From assembly GCA_021300075.1 (NCBI GenBank), contig JAJTIB010000216.1:1-10237 (forward strand): DNA of 10,237 nt, written 5' to 3'. A program made the position numbers and the translations under genes. This DNA is from Rickettsiales bacterium. GTDB lineage: Bacteria > Pseudomonadota > Alphaproteobacteria > Rickettsiales > UBA3002. Below the pieces are notes generated by a model, which saw only the letters and a list, made by a program, of their open reading frames with translations, was not told the origin of the DNA and did no database searches. Shown here one piece after another: positions 5,609 through 10,237 of this stretch (position 1 is the first letter of the stretch; each line of letters opens with the position of its first letter).

Positions 5609-5721
5609 TGCGTTACGCTTGCGCCCACCCTCATCATCCGCTAGTTACGCATCATCCTCCTTGGCCCTCACGGGCTTTGGAAGACAGACTTCTCACCATG
5701 CACCGGGTATCACGTTTATGA
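5608..5721 (+). CDS. Possible short linking ORF (37 aa), low confidence
   Basis: The ATG overlaps the ankyrin-gene stop (TGATG), and the TGA overlaps the ilvD ATG (ATGA). A 38-codon frame thus fills the whole gap and would couple translation of its neighbours. The peptide begins MRYACAHPHHPLVTHH and ends TMHRVSRL; it is rich in His and Pro with no transmembrane segment. It is not enriched in consecutive Ile, Leu or Val codons, so it does not resemble an ilv attenuator leader peptide. A small GCCC/GGGC hairpin followed by TTT (5664-5678) lies inside it. It may be accidental. Confidence 0.25.
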   Translation: MRYACAHPHHPLVTHHPPWPSRALEDRLLTMHRVSRL

Positions 5722-7496
5722 AAACCTACGGCAAATCCAGGTTAGTATCACGTCATGTGACCGAAGGGCCCGAACGCGCCCCGCATCGCAGTTATCTTTA
5801 TGCGATGGGGCTTACAGAAAAACAGATTCACCAGCCGCTGGTGGGTGTAGCGACGACCTGGAATGAGGCCGCGCCCTGCAATATCACCCTCGGAAGGCAG
5901 GCGCAGGTGGTAAAAAAAGGTGTCGCGGCCGCAGGCGGCACTCCGCGCGAATTTACAAGCATTACCGTGACCGACGGAATTGCGATGGGGCATCAGGGCA
6001 TGAAGTCGTCGCTGGTCAGCCGCGAAGTGATTGCCGATTCGGTCGAGCTCACCATGCGCGGCCATTGTTACGATGCGCTCGTTGGTCTTGCCGGCTGCGA
6101 CAAATCTCTGCCTGGCCTGATGATGGCGATGATCCGCCTCAACGTGCCTTCCGTCTTTATTTATGGCGGTACTATTCTGCCGGGAAATCATAAGGGCAAA
6201 GCGGTCACCGTGGTTGATGTCTTTGAGGGCGTGGGGCAGCATAGCGCGGGCAAGATGAGCACGGCGGATCTGGGCGAACTCGAACAGGTGGCCTGTCCCT
6301 CGGGCGGGTCGTGCGGTGGCCAGTTCACCGCCAATACCATGGCCTGTGTGAGTGAGGCGATTGGCCTTGCGCTACCCGGATCTGCCGGTGCGCCCGCACC
6401 CTACGAATCGCGCGACGCGCGCTGTTTTGAATCCGGCGAAGCGGTGATGCGGCTTATTAAAGCCAAAATCCGTCCGCGCGATATTGTCACCCGTAAAGCG
6501 TTTGAAAACGCGGCGGCGATTGTGGCGGCCACGGGCGGCTCGACGAATGCGGCCCTGCATCTGCCTGCGATGGCGCATGAGGCCGGCATTACGTTTACGA
6601 TGCATGACGTAGGTAAAATTTTCAAACGCACGCCGTATCTTGCGGATTTAATGCCCGGCGGTCGCTATACTGCCAAAGACATGTATGAAGCGGGCGGGGT
6701 TGAAATCGTGATGAAGACGCTGCTGGATGGCGGTTTCCTTCATGGCGACTGTATGACCGTGACGGGCAAAACCATCGCCGAGAATTTAAAATCAGTGAAG
6801 TTTCCGCCCTTTCAAGCGCTCCCCGAGGGCGAAGTCGGCGAACGCGAAGCAAATCAGGTGAGGACAGGGACGCAAGCAGTGGTTCGCCCCTATACGGACC
6901 CCATCACCAAAACCGGCGGTGTGGTGGTGCTGAAGGGCAACCTCGCGCCCGAAGGTGCGATTGTGAAAGTCGCGGGGCTAAAAAAACTTGTCTTCACCGG
7001 CCCGGCGCGCTGTTTTGATTCAGAAGAAGAATGTTTTGCTGCCGTCAGCGCCAAGAAATATAAAGCCGGGGATGTGCTGGTAATTCGTTATGAAGGCCCC
7101 AAAGGTGGGCCAGGGATGCGTGAAATGCTCTCGACGACTGCAGCGCTTTACGGCCAGGGCATGGGCGAGAAAGTGGCCCTCATTACCGATGGTCGCTTCA
7201 GTGGCGGCACACGCGGTTTCTGTATTGGCCATGTCGGGCCGGAGGCGGCAGTGGGAGGACCGATTGGCCTTATCAAGGATGGCGATAAAATCACGATTGA
7301 TGCGGTGAAAGGTACGATCACTGTTGCGCTTGAGGCGAAGGAACTCACTCGCCGCCGCAAAGCGTGGCAACCACGCGGGCATGATTATAATTCCGGAGCG
7401 CTGTGGAAATACGCCCAGACCGTCGGCAGTGCCGAAACCGGCGCGGTGACTCATCCCGGTGCAGCTGCCGAAACTCATGTATTTGCGGATTTATGA
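5718..7496 (+). CDS. ilvD: Dihydroxy-acid dehydratase
   Basis: Iron-sulfur dehydratase of valine, leucine and isoleucine synthesis that converts 2,3-dihydroxy acids to 2-keto acids in the cytoplasm. I chose ATG 5718 (592 residues) because homology to the family begins at SRHVTEGPERAPHRSYLYA (11-29); the frame stays open upstream to 5502, but that extension is overlapping ankyrin-gene sequence and low-complexity serine. Cluster cysteines appear as APCN (Cys54), GCDKSLPG (Cys127, with metal-binding Lys129) and CPSGGSCGGQFTANTM (Cys199). Further hallmarks are GGSTNAALHLPAMAHEA, MREML and TDGRFSGGTRGFCIGHVGPEA near the C-terminus. The VTEGPERAPHR start marks the shorter IlvD class rather than the E. 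coli-like THGRN class. The related sugar-acid dehydratases and Edd are less likely. No strong Shine-Dalgarno is seen, and coupling from upstream is possible. It overlaps pgpA by 4 bp. Confidence 0.93.
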   Translation: MKTYGKSRLVSRHVTEGPERAPHRSYLYAMGLTEKQIHQPLVGVATTWNEAAPCNITLGRQAQVVKKGVAAAGGTPREFTSITVTDGIAMGHQGMKSSLVSREVIADSVELTMRGHCYDALVGLAGCDKSLPGLMMAMIRLNVPSVFIYGGTILPGNHKGKAVTVVDVFEGVGQHSAGKMSTADLGELEQVACPSGGSCGGQFTANTMACVSEAIGLALPGSAGAPAPYESRDARCFESGEAVMRLIKAKIRPRDIVTRKAFENAAAIVAATGGSTNAALHLPAMAHEAGITFTMHDVGKIFKRTPYLADLMPGGRYTAKDMYEAGGVEIVMKTLLDGGFLHGDCMTVTGKTIAENLKSVKFPPFQALPEGEVGEREANQVRTGTQAVVRPYTDPITKTGGVVVLKGNLAPEGAIVKVAGLKKLVFTGPARCFDSEEECFAAVSAKKYKAGDVLVIRYEGPKGGPGMREMLSTTAALYGQGMGEKVALITDGRFSGGTRGFCIGHVGPEAAVGGPIGLIKDGDKITIDAVKGTITVALEAKELTRRRKAWQPRGHDYNSGALWKYAQTVGSAETGAVTHPGAAAETHVFADL

Positions 7497-8050
7497 AACG
7501 TTACCACCCAGTAATTGCCACACTCGGCCCGGTTGGTTTTGTCAAAAAAGCCCCCGGCACAGTCGGCTCGTTCGTAGCGCTGGTGCTCGCTTACTTGCTG
7601 CTGCTTTGTCCCTTCGGTATCCCGCTTTTATGGATTGCCACGCTATTGGTTACATTGCTTGGGATTGTTTGCAGCAGCCATTATATGCGCGACGCTGGCG
7701 CGGCGCATGATGCGAAGGAAATCGTCATCGACGAGGTGGCGGGCATGTGGCTCACCCTTGCCGTCTGGCATTTCTGGCTGATTGCGGTCACCGGTTCGTG
7801 GGATGCGGCAGGCGAAATTCTGGCGCTTGAAGGCGCGAACCCGCTCTTTCTTGCGATCGGGTTTCTCTGTTTCCGGTTTTTTGATATTGTGAAGCCCTGG
7901 CCAATCAGCGTTGCCGACCGTAAAATCAAAGGTGGGTTCGGCGTGATGCTGGATGATTTGTTGGCGGGTATCGCCGCCGGTACAGTGCTGTATGCGATTT
8001 ATCTCTTTTGGCCATTACTTACCGGCGAGATCGGCGAATCTTCTGTATGA
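7493..8050 (+). CDS. pgpA: Phosphatidylglycerophosphatase A
   Basis: Inner-membrane phosphatase that removes the phosphate from phosphatidylglycerophosphate to give phosphatidylglycerol. The family motifs are in order: KAPGTVGS (19-26), DAKEIVIDEVAG (73-84, with the acidic metal-binding residues), FRFFDIVKPWPI (128-139) and GGFGVMLDDLLAG (147-159). About four hydrophobic segments are visible, near 28-40, 43-60, 85-100 and 155-175. The length of 185 residues is a little above the usual 160-170, owing mainly to a loop near 100-117. ATG 7493 overlaps the ilvD stop in ATGA, which indicates translational coupling in one operon. The frame extends upstream to 7403 only inside ilvD. Confidence 0.93.
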   Translation: MKRYHPVIATLGPVGFVKKAPGTVGSFVALVLAYLLLLCPFGIPLLWIATLLVTLLGIVCSSHYMRDAGAAHDAKEIVIDEVAGMWLTLAVWHFWLIAVTGSWDAAGEILALEGANPLFLAIGFLCFRFFDIVKPWPISVADRKIKGGFGVMLDDLLAGIAAGTVLYAIYLFWPLLTGEIGESSV

Positions 8051-8052
8051 TT

Positions 8053-8173
8053 AAAAAGAGTTCTGGCGGCGAATCTGCTTGCAGTGAAGCTTCGGCGCAA
8101 TCCTCATGTAGCGCTGCTATACTCCGGTTGCGCCACTTCACTGCGTCGCGCTTCATCTACCAGCACTCTTTTT
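8053..8173. repeat. Imperfect palindromic element of about 120 bp
   Basis: Three nested stems fold this stretch into one long hairpin. The outer stem is 8053-8066 with 8160-8173: nine pairs (AAAAAGAGT/ACTCTTTTT), one mismatch, then CTGG/CCAG. The middle stem is GCAGTGAAG/CTTCACTGC (8081-8089, 8136-8144). The inner stem is GGCGCAA/TTGCGCC (8094-8100, 8128-8134), with TAGC/GCTA in the apical loop. It occupies nearly the whole pgpA-pncC gap and ends in TTTTT 12 bases before the pncC ATG. It could be a dispersed palindromic repeat, a bidirectional terminator or a structured leader RNA. The pncC frame stays open through most of it. Confidence 0.6.
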
Positions 8174-8185
8174 GAGCGTTATTTT

Positions 8186-8677
8186 ATGAGCCTTTTTCCA
8201 CCCGATCTTCTGGCACGTGCTGCGGCACTCTTAAGCGATTGTCGCCAGAAATCCCTGACCATTACCACCGCCGAGTCCTGCACGGGCGGGCTGCTCGCCG
8301 CTCTGCTCACTGAAATTCCGGGAAGTTCGGATGTGTTTGCGCGCGGCTACATCACTTATGCGAACAGTGCCAAAACGGAAATGCTGGGGGTCGCGTCCAC
8401 GCTCATTGCCACCCACGGCGCGGTGAGTGAGGAAGTCGCTCGCGCCATGGCCGAAGGCGCTTTGCGCGCGGCCTCCGCGGATGTTGCAATCGCAGCCACG
8501 GGGATTGCGGGACCGGGTGGAGGATCCACCGAAAAACCAGTAGGGCTGGTGCATCTGGCGGTCGCGACGAAATCCAGCACGTACCATCAGCGCCATGTAT
8601 TTATGGGGGATCGCAGCGCCGTGCGGATGCGGGCGCTGGCTGCGGGGCTGGCAATGGTGATGCAATCCTCGAACTAG
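8186..8677 (+). CDS. pncC: Nicotinamide-nucleotide amidohydrolase (CinA C-terminal domain)
   Basis: Deamidase that converts NMN to nicotinic acid mononucleotide, returning it to NAD synthesis; some members accompany competence or DNA damage genes. Stand-alone CinA C-terminal domain of 163 residues. Motifs are TAESCTGG (28-35, catalytic Ser31), GYITYAN (54-60), GAVSEEVA (78-85) and ATGIAGPGGGSTEKPVG (104-120). The N-terminal CinA domain is absent, as is normal for PncC. I chose ATG 8186 because family homology begins within a few residues and the longer frame from 8084 reads through the palindromic element. GAG at 8174-8176 is a weak ribosome site. Its stop overlaps the convergent glmU stop. 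Confidence 0.92.
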   Translation: MSLFPPDLLARAAALLSDCRQKSLTITTAESCTGGLLAALLTEIPGSSDVFARGYITYANSAKTEMLGVASTLIATHGAVSEEVARAMAEGALRAASADVAIAATGIAGPGGGSTEKPVGLVHLAVATKSSTYHQRHVFMGDRSAVRMRALAAGLAMVMQSSN

Positions 8678-10044
8678 TCTGTTCCGCGCTGTTTTTTCTG
8701 CCGCTCACGGAATTCTTTTGCCCAGTCCTGTTTCTGCTCCTGTCGGGTACGGGCGAGCGCCAGCGCGTCGGGCGCGATGTCTTGGGTGATAACCGAGCCG
8801 GCGGCGATAATGGCCCCTTCGCCAATCGTGACAGGCGCGATAAGTGCAGTGTTGGAACCGATGAACGCCTCCCGCCCGATGGTGGTGCGGTGCTTGCGGT
8901 ATCCGTCGTAGTTGCAGGTGATTGTGCCAGCGCCGATATTTGCTTCCTCACCCACACTCGCGTCCCCAATATAGCTTAAGTGGCTGATTTTTGCGCCCGC
9001 TGCGATTTCACTTTTCTTGATCTCGACAAAATTTCCGATTTTCACCTTCTCGCCTAAATTCGTACCCGGTCTTAGCCGCGCAAACGGGCCTACAACGGCG
9101 CCTTCGCCAATCACTGTACCCTCAATATGCGAGAATGCGCGGATGGTCGCACCATTACCGACCGCGACATCTGTGCCGAAAAACACGTTCGGTTCAATAG
9201 TCACGTCTTGCCCAAGTCGCGTATCGGCGCTGAAAAAAACGGTCTCGGGCAAACGCAATGTTGCGCCGTTTTCCATATGCGCGGCGCGCAGCCGCGCCTG
9301 CATCGCGGCTTCGGCGAGTGCCAGTTCGCCGCGCGAATTGACGCCGAGCACTTCTGTGGCCGCGCCCTCGATAACATGGGCGCTATAGCCCGCCTTGCGC
9401 GCGAGCGCCACAATGTCAGTCAGGTAATATTCGCCTTTTTTATTGTGATTTTGAATCTGGTCGAGAAGCTCCCACGCCACGCTACCGCGCAGTGCCATGA
9501 CGCCGGAATTACATAAATGCACCTGCGCTTCATGGGCGCTCGCATCACGTGCCTCAACGATGCGTTCAAGTGTGCCGTCCGCCGCGAGCATCAGGCGGCC
9601 ATATTCGCCTGGAGATTCGGGCGTGAACCCAAGCACAACAACGGCTGAGCGAGCATCGTCATTCAAAGCCTCGTTGAGCCGGCTGATGGTGGCCGATGTC
9701 AGAAGCGGCGTATCGCCGTAAAGCACCAGCAGATTACCCTCGAAATCCTTGAGGGATTCGCGGGCTGCGCGCACCGCATGTCCCGTTCCGAGCGGTTCTT
9801 CCTGAACCGCGATCCGCACTGTTTCATCCACTGTCGTGGCGTAGGAGCGCACCGTATGCATCCCCGGCGCCACAACCAATGTGAGAGGCGATAAACCGGC
9901 CTCAAGCGCAGTATACATCACATGCCCGACCATGGCACGGCCAGCGACCTGATGCATGACTTTGGGCAGTTCCGACTTCATGCGCGTGCCGCGCCCGGCG
10001 GCAAGAATAATGGCAGCGGTAGGGATGGGGGAAGGGTGTTTCAT
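8674..10044 (-). CDS. glmU: Bifunctional GlmU: GlcN-1-P acetyltransferase / GlcNAc-1-P uridyltransferase
   Basis: Catalyses the last two steps to UDP-N-acetylglucosamine, the precursor of peptidoglycan and lipid A. The N-terminal nucleotidyltransferase domain begins with LAAGRGTRM (14-22) and ELPKV (Lys28) and carries YGDTPLL (metal-binding Asp near 111), PGEYGRL and NSGVMAL. The C-terminal left-handed beta-helix acetyltransferase domain carries RPGTNLGEKVKIGNFVEIKK, KISHLSYIGDA (catalytic His near 355) and NIGAGTITCNYDG, then the SNTALIAPV block. Its 456 residues are normal for GlmU. The ATG at 10044 is preferred over an in-frame TTG at 10056, since MKHPSPIPTAAIILAAG gives a normal N-terminus. 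No strong ribosome site is seen. It is convergent with pncC and divergent from the partial gene at the right edge. Confidence 0.96.
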   Translation of the reverse strand: MKHPSPIPTAAIILAAGRGTRMKSELPKVMHQVAGRAMVGHVMYTALEAGLSPLTLVVAPGMHTVRSYATTVDETVRIAVQEEPLGTGHAVRAARESLKDFEGNLLVLYGDTPLLTSATISRLNEALNDDARSAVVVLGFTPESPGEYGRLMLAADGTLERIVEARDASAHEAQVHLCNSGVMALRGSVAWELLDQIQNHNKKGEYYLTDIVALARKAGYSAHVIEGAATEVLGVNSRGELALAEAAMQARLRAAHMENGATLRLPETVFFSADTRLGQDVTIEPNVFFGTDVAVGNGATIRAFSHIEGTVIGEGAVVGPFARLRPGTNLGEKVKIGNFVEIKKSEIAAGAKISHLSYIGDASVGEEANIGAGTITCNYDGYRKHRTTIGREAFIGSNTALIAPVTIGEGAIIAAGSVITQDIAPDALALARTRQEQKQDWAKEFRERQKKQRGTD

Positions 10045-10086
10045 GGGCGATAACAAACTTTCTGGCGGTTTATGCCGATGGTGCTA

Positions 10087-10096
10087 TGCTCGAGCA
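10087..10096. promoter_or_regulatory. Palindrome in the divergent intergenic region
   Basis: TGCTCGAGCA is a perfect 10-bp palindrome in the 73-bp gap between glmU and the divergent gene. It overlaps a possible extended -10 (TG, one base, TATGCT, ending at 10090) for the rightward gene. No convincing -35 accompanies it. A shared operator is possible but unsupported beyond symmetry. Confidence 0.25.
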
Positions 10097-10117
10097 CAAG
10101 AGTCAAGGGAGACGCAT

Positions 10118-10237
10118 ATGGTGGCCGTGTTTATGGGTGCAGTTTCGGCATTGTTGTCGTTCACTGTATTATTGCTCTGGCGCAAGGTCAGCGGCGCGCA
10201 AGCAGCCGAATCTGCCCGCGCGGTAGCGGAGGCGAAA
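10118..10237 (+). CDS. N-terminal fragment of a membrane-anchored protein (truncated by window edge)
   Basis: The first 40 codons are present, open to the window end. AGGGAG (10106-10111) lies six bases before the ATG and is the clearest Shine-Dalgarno in the window, so the start is well supported. The product opens with a hydrophobic segment (residues about 3-20, VAVFMGAVSALLSFTVLLLW), then basic RK, then an Ala/Glu-rich stretch that looks like the start of a coiled coil. A short N-terminal anchor followed by a coiled coil fits RmuC-type proteins among others, but the fragment is too short to name. Confidence 0.65.
   Translation, partial: MVAVFMGAVSALLSFTVLLLWRKVSGAQAAESARAVAEAK

Noticed and set aside
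5502..5717. N-terminal extension of ilvD
   Set aside because: The added residues come from overlapping ankyrin-gene sequence and a serine-rich stretch. IlvD homology begins after ATG 5718.
5608..5721. ilv attenuation leader peptide
   Set aside because: There is no run of Ile, Val or Leu codons, and the GCCC/GGGC stem is too short to act as a convincing attenuator.
8084..8185. Upstream start for pncC
   Set aside because: The extra 34 residues are translated from the palindromic element, and known PncC proteins begin near the ATG at 8186.

Overview
The window reads as the chromosome of an alphaproteobacterium. The best lineage marker is a PopZ-family polar organizer (DUF2497), which is confined to that class. 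A tRNA promoter of the form CTTGAC-N17-CTACAT and several GANTC (CcrM-type) sites fit the same assignment. Coding regions are moderately GC-rich, with a few AT-rich regulatory pockets. No insertion sequence, phage gene, toxin-antitoxin pair, CRISPR array or known defence system is visible.

Layout, left to right. (1) The 3' part of metY (O-acetylhomoserine sulfhydrylase), followed by a tRNA-Cys(GCA) gene with its own promoter. (2) A gene-free stretch of about 900 bp (1287-2188). It begins AT-rich, with two perfect DnaA boxes in opposite orientation. A GC-rich, hairpin-dense segment follows, ending in a strong terminator-like stem-loop. A series of palindromes then runs up to tolC. This is the least explained and most interesting part of the window. 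(3) tolC, then popZ, then an exported proline-rich protein with C-terminal ankyrin repeats. (4) ilvD and pgpA, overlapping by 4 bp, with a possible 37-codon ORF linking the ankyrin gene to ilvD. (5) A roughly 120-bp imperfect palindrome, then pncC (CinA C-terminal domain). (6) glmU on the opposite strand, sharing a CTAG stop overlap with pncC. (7) The first 40 codons of a divergent membrane-anchored protein.

Most of the genes are housekeeping: sulfur amino acid synthesis (metY), branched-chain amino acid synthesis (ilvD), phosphatidylglycerol synthesis (pgpA), NAD-cycle salvage (pncC) and UDP-GlcNAc supply for wall and LPS (glmU). TolC (export) and PopZ (polar scaffold that anchors the origin through ParB in Caulobacter) make up a cell-envelope and cell-pole block. 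A pair of consensus DnaA boxes about 2.5 kb from popZ suggests an origin, or a DnaA-binding or titration locus, but this is inference from sequence alone.

I found no clearly new protein system. The candidates for something undescribed are non-coding: the 1287-2188 region and the palindromic element at 8053-8173. The exported ankyrin protein is the least characterised coding gene.
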